A stretch of DNA of 64,000 bases. It comes from Sycon ciliatum. Lineage: Eukaryota; Porifera; Calcarea; Leucosolenida; Sycettidae. The position numbers and the translations under genes are program-made. Numbering within the stretch: the first letter of the stretch is position 1; each line of letters begins with the position of its first letter. Where the stretch lies: the NCBI RefSeq assembly GCF_964019385.1, contig NC_088649.1, forward strand, positions 16,402,347 through 16,466,346. The letters are read 5' to 3'. Shown here one piece after another: positions 31,359 to 39,385 of the stretch. Under the pieces are notes generated by a model. It was not told the DNA's origin and did not search any database. It saw only the letters and a program-made list of their open reading frames with translations.

Positions 31359-32906
31359 CATACTAACGCACAGCGGTGCTTGCAATACTAGCTCTGGCAT
31401 TGGACCAGAATATTGCATATTGTATGCGGCAATTGTTGCCTATCTCCTGGTAATACAACGCGTAATGGCTCCCAGGTCGGCTTGTTGTGTGGTTGCAAAC
31501 AATAATTAACCCTTTGTGACCCCATCGATCGATATCGATCGATTGGTGTAGTTTCTTTCTTGAAGGAATGCGCAATGGAACTTGTAAAGACACTATCTCA
31601 GCTCTTTGCTTCCAACACGGAGTTCTACCTGGAAAAGTCTTCCACGAGCGGCGTCAGCTTCGGGTCATAAAGGGTACATGAGATCATTCAACGAGATGCA
31701 ATATCCCGAAATCCCATTTGCCAAATCTCAAAAGAACTACGACAACAACGCCTTTTTACGGTACATTCACAACATGACTTACAGTTCTTCTAATTTGGTT
31801 GTTGCTTGGAACAGCCCGTCAGGTAGGTGAACAAGTTGATTATAGGCCAAATTTCTGGGAGAACAAAGTAGAATTTGGATAGGATGTATGATCCTGGAAG
31901 AATATTGCGTGCTAGTTTGTAGGTGGAGTGTGTGGATCACATGGAACTTGTAAAGACACTATCTCAGCTCTTTGCTTCCAACACGGAGTTCTACCTGGAA
32001 AAAGTCTTCCACGGGCGGCGTCAGCTTCGGGTCATAAAGGGTACATGAGATCAATCAACGAGATGCCATATCCCGAAATCCCATTTGCTACATCTCAAAA
32101 GAACTACGACAAAAACGCCTTTTTACGGTACATTCACAACATGACTTCCAGTTTTTGTAATTTGGTTGTGGCTTTGAACAGCCCGTCAGGTAGGTGAACA
32201 AGTTGATTATCGTCCAAATCTCTGGGAAATAATAATAATAAACACAGCTCGCATCTTCCCTGAACCTGTTAGACAGGAGCAGAGTCGACGCATCTGTCAA
32301 CAGTGTCAAGCCAAGTTAGTCTATCTCCTGCAGCTTGGAGAGCGCTCTCCACGGAGAGATCCGCTGCCTTCAGGTCGTGCCGAATCGTATCTATCCACCG
32401 CAATTGCGGACGGCCACGGGAAAACAAAGTAGAATTTGGATAGGATGTATGATCTTGGAAGAATATTGCGTGCTAGTTTGTAGGTGGAGTGTGTGGATTA
32501 CAGTGAGGGCTGCGTCCCACCAGCCTGTATAGATTCACACAAAGTGTGAGTTTCGAAGTCTGAAGAAAATGTTGAACGGTTTCTGCTGGGATGGCCACTA
32601 CACCATAGCTCAGTGGTTACAGCATCGCTGGCTACAAGCGAGGGTCCCTGGTTCGAGTCTTGGTGGGGTCAGGCAATTTGTTCTTCAGACTGCTCCTGCT
32701 GCCATTGCCGTCGTTGCCGATCTTGTCATTCTTCTAGTTGATGCAGTTCCTGTCACTGCCATGCCAGTAAGTGTCTTGTCCGGTTGTTTTTCCGGTGGTC
32801 TAGTTAATTGTGAGGTGACGTTGCTTTGTGTGGATGCCGCTGCGTTAGATCATCTTGTACCAGGATGATTCTTTGCTGGACGATGGCAGCGTCTAAAGCA
32901 CTGACA
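31359..32906 (+). repeat. 1,575-bp tandem duplication, unit 2
   Basis: Nearly identical to unit 1 up to about 32,900. It differs by a 188-bp LINE insertion at 32,230. It carries the tRNA-like head at A box 32,606-32,616 and B box 32,650-32,660, and stops at AAAGCACTGACAG, where the 306-bp array begins. Confidence 0.92.
32230..32417 (-). mobile_element. 5'-truncated LINE insertion with GGGAAA duplication
   Basis: Unit 1 gives the empty site (CTCTGGGAAAACAAAG). Here GGGAAA flanks 188 bp whose minus strand encodes GRPQLRWIDTIRHDLKAADL, a LINE C-terminal motif, and ends in a TTATTATTATTA tail. It is therefore a target-primed insertion that came after the tandem duplication. Confidence 0.85.
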
Positions 32907-33965
32907 GCTCAGTGGTTAGAGCATTGCTCATGACAAGCAGGGTCCCAGGTTCGAGTCCTGGTGGGTCTGGCGTTTTTTTCTCTTTTCAGGCAGTTCACTT
33001 CCCTGACTGATCATTTGAAATTGAAGTTCTCCCAAACCTTTCCAAATTTAATCACTTTCTTTCACCTCTGGTAGTTTCCAGAAACTGACCGTGGTTGGTC
33101 CCCTGGGGGAGGGAAAAAGACCCAAGTGCCATCAGTATGTGTGGCACGTGTTGTGAGCTGCCTTTGGAGTGAAAAACTTGTCAGCGCCTTCTGGGTTCAG
33201 TCTGGTCCCATAGCTCAGTGGTTAGAGCATTGCTCATTAAAAGCAGGGTCCCAGGTTCGAGTCCTGGTGGGTCTGGCGTTTTTTTCTCTTTTCAGGCAGT
33301 TCACTTCCCTGACTGATCATTTGAAATTGAAGTTCTCCCAAACCTTTCCAAATTTAATCACTTTCTTTCACCTCTGGTAGTTTCCAGAAACTGACCGTGG
33401 TTGGTCCCCTGGGGGAGGGAAAAAGACCCAAGTGCCATCAGTATGTGTGGCACGTGTTGTGAGCTGCCTTTGGAGTGAAAAACTTGTCAGCGCCTTCTGG
33501 GTTCAGCCTGGTCCCATAGGTCAGTGGTTAGAGCATTGCTCATGACAAGCAGGGTCCCAGGTTCGAGTCCTGGTGGGTCTGGCGTTTTTTTCTCTTTTCA
33601 GGCAGTTCACTTCCCTGACTGATCATTTGAAATTGAAGTTCTCCCAAACCTTTCCAAATTTAATCACTTTCTTTCACCTCTGGTAGTTTCCAGAAACTGA
33701 CCGTGGTTGGTCCCCTGGGGGAGGGAAAAAGACCCAAGTGCCATCAGTATGTGTGGCACGTGTTGTGAGCTGCCTTTGGAGTGAAAAACTTGTCAGCGCC
33801 TTCTGGGTTCAGCCTGGTCCCATAGGTCAGTGGTTAGAGCATTGCTCATGACAAGCAGGGTCCCAGGTTCGAGTCCTGGTGGGTCTGGCGTTTTTTTCTC
33901 TTTTCAGGCAGTTCACTTCCCTGACTGATCATTTGAAATTGAAGTTCTCCCAAACCTTTCCAAAT
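32907..33965 (+). repeat. 306-bp tandem array with tRNA-like promoters
   Basis: AGTGGTTAGAGCATTGCTCA occurs at 32,911, 33,217, 33,523 and 33,829, exactly 306 bp apart. Each unit has a tRNA-like part: A box (intact TAGCTCAGTGG in unit 2, TAGGTCAGTGG in units 3-4), a perfect B box GGTTCGAGTCC, and a fully paired T arm CCAGG/CCTGG. A ~230-bp tail follows. Unit 1 is joined inside its A box to the chimeric element. Anticodon loops (CATGACA, CATTAAA) lack U33, so these are not tRNA genes. Confidence 0.93.
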
Positions 33966-33992
33966 AATAATAATAATAATAATAATAATAAT
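33966..33992. repeat. AAT/ATT microsatellite at the foldback centre
   Basis: A run of AATAATAAT sits exactly between the end of the direct array and its inverted copy. Confidence 0.95.
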
Positions 33993-34316
33993 TTGGAAAG
34001 GATTGGGAGAACTTCAAATTCAAAGGATCAGTCGGGGAAGTGAACTGCCTGAAAAGAGAAAAAAAACGCCAGACCCACCAGGACTCGAACCTGGGACCCT
34101 GCTTGTCATGAGCAATGCTCTAACCACTGAGCTATGGGACCAGGCTGAACCTAGATGGCGCTGACAAGTTTTTCACTCCAAAGGCAGCTCACAACACGTG
34201 CCACACATACTGATGGCACTTGGGTCTTTTTCCCTCCCCCAGGGGACCAACCACGGTCAGTTTCTGGAAACTACCAGAGGTGAAAGAAAGTGATTAAATT
34301 TGGAAAGGATTGGCTT
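33993..34316 (-). repeat. Inverted copy of the 306-bp unit
   Basis: Reads as one array unit on the minus strand, including a tRNA-like part with intact A box (about 34,066-34,141). It differs from the direct units by several changes (for example CTAGATGGCGC), so it is not a recent copy of its neighbour. Confidence 0.9.
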
Positions 34317-34366
34317 TGAATTTGAAGTTCTCCCAATCCTTTCCAAATTTAATCACTTTCTTTCAC
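34280..34366. repeat. Second foldback: perfect 34-bp inverted repeat
   Basis: Arms 34,280-34,313 and 34,333-34,366 are perfect inverted copies around a 19-bp spacer. They return the 306-unit sequence to plus orientation for a short distance before the Penelope element begins. Confidence 0.92.
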
Positions 34367-34540
34367 GTCTGTCCCGTCCCACTGTCCTTAGTTCATCCCT
34401 GTCTCGAGATTGTGTTCCGTTTAGCTTCTGGCTTCTGTTCTCCTTCAATGCTCCACGTGGGCCTAGGCCATTTCTAGCATATACTACGGTTGAATAATTT
34501 GCAGTCGACCTCCGTGGTCTCCGGACCGCGAAATTATCAA

Positions 34541-35788
34541 TCATAATTTAAGAGTGGGTAGGACATCCTTCTTCACCATGAAGGCATGAGCTGTTGTGTA
34601 GACGAACCGGACACTAACATTACGAAAGTTCGATTCTACAGCTGACTTCACTCGACGTTGCATGGTACGGCAAACAGCTTCACCCTTCCAAGGCAAACGA
34701 AGATACACCGGAGTGGCCTCGGAGGACACTTCCTTCGCTCCACCCAGTGTACTAACTACGACATATTTAGATATCACATATTCCGGGTACCCATTTAAAC
34801 GAAACAAAGTGCGTAGCCGCTCCAGCTCCTCATCCAACTTTGAAGGCGAACATAATCGACGAGCACGATCCACTAGATTACGAACGAGATTAATTTTGTA
34901 CGACCTCGCAATAAACGAGTCCCAAACAATGTACAAGCCGGTGAACGTTGGTTTCCGGTACACTGATGTAATTACACCACCCATACCAGACTTCTCTACA
35001 AGAACGTCCAAGAAGGACAATTTACTAGCCGATTCAAACTCACAAGTAGACTTCAGTGACGGGTGCAGCTTATTCAATAATTCAAGAAACTCCTGCGCGT
35101 CGTTCCGAGACTGAAAGTAGGACCAACTATCGTCAACAAAACGACAATACACCGCAGGCCATTTACATTTGGGGACCAATGATTCGCAGTAACCCACACA
35201 TATATTTGCAAGAACTGGACCCAACGGTGAACCCATCGCGACACCATCTATCTGACGATACATAACATTCTCAAACGAAAAATCAACGCCAGACGTAACC
35301 ATATTCATAAGACGGCGAAAGTACGTCTCTTCGATAGTAACAGGAGAACCTACATTACCACGGTACATAGCATCACAGCAGATATCAATCGTAAAATCCA
35401 AAGGTACGTTCGTGAAAAGACTCACAACATCAAACGAGCACATAAAGAATGTCTCCGGGAATTCGTGATCATGCAAAAAGTCGGCAAACTCAAAACTATC
35501 CTTGACTACATATGTACTGTACATGTCGAGAACAGGCTGTAACAAACGACAAATCCACCTCGACACTTTGTACTGCGGTGAACCACACATGGACAAAATC
35601 GGACGAACTGGACAACCAGCCTTGTGAAATTTGGGTAAGCCATACATGTGCGGTCGCGCAGAACCAATTGGACTAAATGAATCCGACTCAGTCTGCGTGA
35701 TCTGCTTCAGCAATACTAACTCTTTGAAATAGTTGCATAATTGTTCCTCTATTTTAGCAGTTTTTTTCATGTGTCTCAATGGGCCCAA
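34541..35788 (-). CDS. Penelope-like element reverse transcriptase (main frame)
   Basis: A 415-codon minus-strand frame with the full PLE RT core. It has MYGLPKFHKAG.PVRPI, FDVVSLFTNVPL (motif A, catalytic D), GVAMGSPLGPVLANI (motif B), CRFVDDSW (motif C, DD), LSFLDVLV and SVYRKPTFTGLY (late RT), and the closing ...KKDVLPTLKL. PLE RTs are related to telomerase RTs and copy the element's RNA. The GIY-YIG endonuclease that normally follows LPTLKL is absent on this strand; it is found on the plus strand beyond the other end of the frame, at 36,187. There is no internal stop, so decay is recent or slight. Confidence 0.95.
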   Translation of the reverse strand: MGPLRHMKKTAKIEEQLCNYFKELVLLKQITQTESDSFSPIGSARPHMYGLPKFHKAGCPVRPILSMCGSPQYKVSRWICRLLQPVLDMYSTYVVKDSFEFADFLHDHEFPETFFMCSFDVVSLFTNVPLDFTIDICCDAMYRGNVGSPVTIEETYFRRLMNMVTSGVDFSFENVMYRQIDGVAMGSPLGPVLANICVGYCESLVPKCKWPAVYCRFVDDSWSYFQSRNDAQEFLELLNKLHPSLKSTCEFESASKLSFLDVLVEKSGMGGVITSVYRKPTFTGLYIVWDSFIARSYKINLVRNLVDRARRLCSPSKLDEELERLRTLFRLNGYPEYVISKYVVVSTLGGAKEVSSEATPVYLRLPWKGEAVCRTMQRRVKSAVESNFRNVSVRFVYTTAHAFMVKKDVLPTLKL

Positions 35789-36194
35789 TGACAGTAAACT
35801 TCGAACTATCGTTCAGAATGGTATGTGTCTTCGTGATGTAGTCATGCTTGTTCATAATGACGGTAGCCCTTCCTTTGTCAGGTTTGGTTATTGCAATGTT
35901 GTTGTTGCTCCGCAATTCTTTCCGTACTCTTAAATGTTCACGGGTTAGTGTAAAACATGTCGTGTCATTGCTAGACTGGATGTATTGGTTCGCAATGTCA
36001 GCCAGAGAGGTTGCGCACACCGACGCTGATCTGTTTGTCTTCGGTAGTGATGAGGACAGGCGATCATAAAGTACGTCAAAATCAGCCATAACCTCTTCTC
36101 GGTTAGTTTTAGGCGGCAAACCGAAACTCATACCTCGGCATAGCAGCTCTTTCTCAGCAGACGAAAGTGTATAGTCAGACAATTTGATAATGAA
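35754..36194 (-). CDS. Penelope-like element, N-terminal part of the RT polyprotein
   Basis: A 142-codon frame (M at 36,182) starts SDYTLSSAEKELLCRGMSF and contains NNNIAITKPDKGRATVIM, the PLE N-terminal signature before the RT fingers, then YITKTHTILND. It overlaps the main RT frame by about 35 bp in another phase. The shift maps to a run of seven A (T7 on the plus strand, 35,761-35,767); one A fewer would join the frames. Upstream of IIKLSD on this strand are stops, so the true 5' part is lost or lies elsewhere. Confidence 0.85.
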   Translation of the reverse strand, partial: FIIKLSDYTLSSAEKELLCRGMSFGLPPKTNREEVMADFDVLYDRLSSSLPKTNRSASVCATSLADIANQYIQSSNDTTCFTLTREHLRVRKELRSNNNIAITKPDKGRATVIMNKHDYITKTHTILNDSSKFTVIGPIETHEKNC

Positions 36195-36926
36195 TTATCA
36201 CATCTTCTTTACAACTTCGAGTGCCGGTAATGTGAGAGCCGGTATGTGGGTAGGACCCTTCAGCACCTGGAGGCACGGATCGACCAGCATGTGCCTCTTC
36301 ACGTTATGCCTGTTGAGGCACAGTCGTCAAGGCCTAGGCGAGGTCGTCCCCCAAAGATTGCTACTGCGACTGGAGGTGCACCTTCGCTAGGGATGGAACC
36401 AACTGGGGTGTCGTTGTCTTCTTCGTCGGCATCGGCTTGTTTACCGTCTCTTCCTTCTATCCCGTCATCATCGTTGGTATCTGCGGTTTCGTCTTCTTTG
36501 ACATCCGGTGTGTCCACCTCCGGTGGCAAAAAGCGTGGCCGGCCACCGAAGAAACCACCGGATGGTGTGTCTGCGGGACCAGTGACTCGCTCTAGGGCGA
36601 GGTTAGCAGAGTCTTTATCGTCTCCGTCGTTGTCGTCATCGTCGTCGTCAGCGTCTTCCTCATCTCCCTCCTCCTCTTCATCAACATCAACAGCCATTGG
36701 AACGTCAAAGGGAGCATCATCGCAGCAGGCAGTGCCAGTAACGGACGTGCCTTTGGTACTGACATCTACATCGGCCTCGTCTGGATTGGCAGTAGCGGCA
36801 AGGAATGTCAGGTCGGTTTCATTGCCAGGCCCTAACTTCGAATTATCCAGAACTTCTGATTGTCCAAATGCAGCGCCATGCACTGATATGTACATGTATG
36901 TCAAAATGCTTGAAATCGCATGCTGA
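36187..36926 (+). pseudogene. Penelope GIY-YIG endonuclease, first half, with AT-hook linker
   Basis: The plus strand reads LLYNFECR, a stop codon (36,228-36,230), then CESRYVGRTLQHLEARIDQ HVP: the two-cysteine/YVGRT part of a PLE GIY-YIG nuclease with its catalytic-region arginine. It is followed by an unusually long linker with two AT hooks (RPRRGRPPK, KKRGRPPKK) and a serine-rich stretch of about 60 residues. The second half of the nuclease resumes at 37,702. GIY-YIG nucleases nick DNA for target priming. The in-frame stop and the split make it inactive. Confidence 0.85.
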
Positions 36927-36929
36927 ATA

Positions 36930-37699
36930 TTTTTTGCACATTTTTATTTGCATCAACGAAACATAGGTACGGGTCATGTACAACGGATCATCAAAACACT
37001 GGATCGACACAAAATCATTTTGACATTATCTTCATCTTCTAGTGAAGAAGTTGTCAGTCACTGCAGCTTTCCTGAAACAATTTCAACGGAAAGGAACTGC
37101 GCTCAGTGCGCTGCCTAATCCGCGTCATGAAAGGCCGTTGGACAGCAGCACGTCGTTCTGAAGAACGGAAGTGGAGCAAAGGCATAGACAATATTTACGA
37201 CAATAGTGTTGTTGTGCACCAACATCTCCGCGCACGAGCTGGCGCGGTAAGAAAGGCCGTCGAGATCCGCGAAGGGAGTCAGCCACCTGGAAGAAGTCGT
37301 CTTCAATCAAACCTTTGCAATTTGCCTCGCACGGGCTTGAATCAAATTTCGAGAGAAGGTGGGTTTCTTGAACGCTATAGTCGATCCTGCAGCGGACCAT
37401 CGATCGATTTTTGAGCTACTCTTGGCTAGAGAAGGAGAAAAGAATGAACTTCGAATTACAAGGATAGCAACTCAATCTCACTTCGAAATAAGCGTTCAAA
37501 GGACATAGCCAATGTACTGTAAACAGCTCTTCTGTACGAAGACTGGGTTCGAATTATCCAACTGGCGCACTTTTCGTACTTCGAAATATGCATTCGATTT
37601 TGACTTGAAGTGACTTGCAGAAGATCGGTACGACAAAAAAGTTCGAATTACACGGAATGGTCGAATTATACCGTATTCGAATTAGAGGGAGTCTACCTG
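36930..37699 (+). mobile_element. pogo/Tigger-like transposon relic inside the PLE endonuclease
   Basis: The right part has repeated TTCGAATTA words (37,449, 37,550, 37,645, 37,678) and ends GGGAGTCTACCTG directly before TA (37,700-37,701). A CAG...CTG end at TA with TCGAATTA-type subterminal words resembles pogo/Tigger families. The left end is not found, and the frame at 37,106-37,414 has no clear HTH or DDE motif. Confidence 0.45.
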
Positions 37700-37701
37700 T
37701 A

Positions 37702-37937
37702 CTGATTCTAGTAGCGTTGTTAGGGTGTATAAATCTGCTGTTGCCAACCATCTTGTTCAGAATAGTGATTGTCGTTCTAGTTATGCTGATAATTGCTTTT
37801 CTGTTTGGTCTCGTTCACGTCGTCAAAGGTATTTGCGTGTATTGGAGTCTATCTACATTTTTACCACCAAGCCGATTTTTTGTAGGCAGAAAAAGAATTT
37901 GTTTACGTTGAAATTGTTTGTGAATTTAGATCAGTAG
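37702..37937 (+). pseudogene. Penelope GIY-YIG endonuclease, second half
   Basis: The frame reads YKSAVANHLVQNSDCRSSY, then LRVLESIYIFTTKPIFCRQK and FTLKLF. That is the C-terminal end of a PLE endonuclease, with the glutamate in LESIYI, KP.FCRQK and TLKL. It is the same region as 3,310-3,480 but complete. It follows the Tigger-like relic immediately. Confidence 0.88.
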
Positions 37938-38448
37938 TTCTCGTTTGTGGTTGCATGGTAACTTTCTAGTGGTGAATTTATCGCATCTGTTGTCACCTGA
38001 TATCGTTGAATGGGGTAATGTTTCTTTCAGATCTCATTTTATCGCGATAGTTAGGGTCTAAATTATTACTTGCATTGTGCGTATATATATTGAGTCCTGC
38101 TTGGAAGCGGAAGGAATTTTTCCAGCCGTGCTGCGACCCACAGTTAATTGGGAACTCGTGGCCTGGCACGAGGGTAACATGGATGCAGCTAATGGGATTT
38201 CGGTCTTTGACCACTTGGTGGTGGGTCTGATCTACTCACCTCCCACCGTTAAGGCGCTGCATCTGCGCCTTTGATCCTAGAGGGTGGTGGCGTTCCCACG
38301 GCGGATGCGGAAACCTCGGCTTCCAGCCGAGTCTCACGCGAACCGTGAAATTTATTATTTTTATATTGAGTTAAGAGCCATTTTTATCTCCACGGAAGCT
38401 TAATAAGTCAAACAATAATAATTTATGATTTTTAATAGTTTTACTCGG
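37938..38448 (+). other. PLE 3' region and structured segment
   Basis: After the endonuclease come ~150 bp of 3' sequence, then at 38,250-38,350 a cluster of small stem-loops. These are AAGGCGC/GCGCCTT with a 7-nt loop, CTCGGCT/AGCCGAG with a 3-nt loop and CACG/CGTG with a 5-nt loop. A TTTATTATTTTTAT tail follows. At 38,397-38,448 the PLE 3' tail appears (AAACAATAATAATTTATGA) and is cut by a piggyBac-type end. Whether the stem-loop cluster belongs to the PLE or is a separate short retroposon is unclear. Confidence 0.45.
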
Positions 38449-38452
38449 TTAA

Positions 38453-39175
38453 CCCTTAGGTGCCGGTAGGTCGATTTCGACCTATGCTGACAGTGCTTAC
38501 TAAAATCGAGCACAGAGCCAGTCTCGTACATCGCAGGTGCCTGATTTTTTGTACAGAGACCCTTCAGTATCTGGCCTGTGGATAGCAATAGAGAAAGTAG
38601 GGGGTTGCATTTGAAAAAGTCGAGTCGTGATCAACGACGATCGTGCAGATCAGCGGAAGTCAATCGAGCGTGGCAGACTACGCACGCGTCCCGCAACATG
38701 AACAAGACGTTGCTGTTTCGCTTCGTTTTCGACTTGTACAGTTCATGGCTACTACAGCTGACCTCCGCCATGGATGCTGCAGGAGCGCTTGAGTTGTTTG
38801 AAGAGCTGGAGGCCGATGATGCCCCTGTAGAAGAAGAATCAGAAGACGACGATGGTGAATAATCTGACGCTCTTTTCTCTGACGGAAACCTGCCGTCATC
38901 AGATGAGGAAGACCGACTCAACGATGATTTGGTTTTCTGTGAATTTCTTGAGAACGGCAGCTCTTCAGATGGGGACAAAATTTCCGACGACGAGCTTCAA
39001 GAAGCTGTAGGGCGAGGGCAAGCGCAGCCAGTTCGTGGACGTGCTCCGCTCGCGCTGCGCGGAGGAATTGCTCGCGGCGCTGGTCGAGCTCAGCCAGCTG
39101 ATGGAACAGCTGATCATGGCGTGCGTGGCGCGTGTAGCGAAGGCTGTGGCGGAGGTCGTGGACGAGGTATCGTTT
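38453..39175 (+). pseudogene. piggyBac-like transposon, 5' end and N-terminal transposase
   Basis: TTAA (38,449-38,452) is followed by CCCTTAGGTGCCGGTAGG, a piggyBac-type terminus, and a subterminal inverted GGTCGATTTCGACC. A coding region then shows a very acidic segment (LFEELEADDAPVEEESEDDD), a stop at 38,860, further acidic sequence (SSDEEDRLNDDL) and basic RGRG-rich sequence. This is the usual N-terminal layout of piggyBac transposases. The DDE core is missing; the element is cut at about 39,175. Confidence 0.65.
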
Positions 39176-39385
39176 TCACTGTTTTCACCGTTTACACGAG
39201 AATGAAAACGTTTTGAAACTTTTCAAAACACTTTGAAGTGCTTTTCCATTTCGTTTCGTTTAGGTATCGTTTTCGGTCGTCGCCGTGTAAGCGATAGTAG
39301 TAAACGCAACGATATCATTCCGGTTGGGTCGTATTTTGTTGTCGTGTAAACGCAAATCGTTTTCAATCGTGGAAACGCAGCCTTA
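39171..39385. repeat. Fragment of a GTTTACACG-type transposon end
   Basis: Words such as CCGTTTACACGAG, CGTGTAAACGC and CGTGGAAACGCAGCC point to a MITE end of the GGCTGCGTTT type in minus orientation. Its other end is missing. It truncates the piggyBac-like frame. Confidence 0.35.

Noticed and set aside
34066..34141. Minus-strand tRNA gene
   Set aside because: The T arm and D arm fold well, but the anticodon loop CATGACA lacks U33 and the acceptor has a mismatch. It is part of the 306-bp SINE-like unit.
36299..36904. 201-aa acidic minus-strand ORF (Asp/Glu-rich)
   Set aside because: Antisense shadow of the serine-rich linker in the PLE endonuclease frame, which has the YVGRT and AT-hook motifs.
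37106..37414. Tigger transposase fragment
   Set aside because: Position fits but no helix-turn-helix or DDE motif can be read in any frame.
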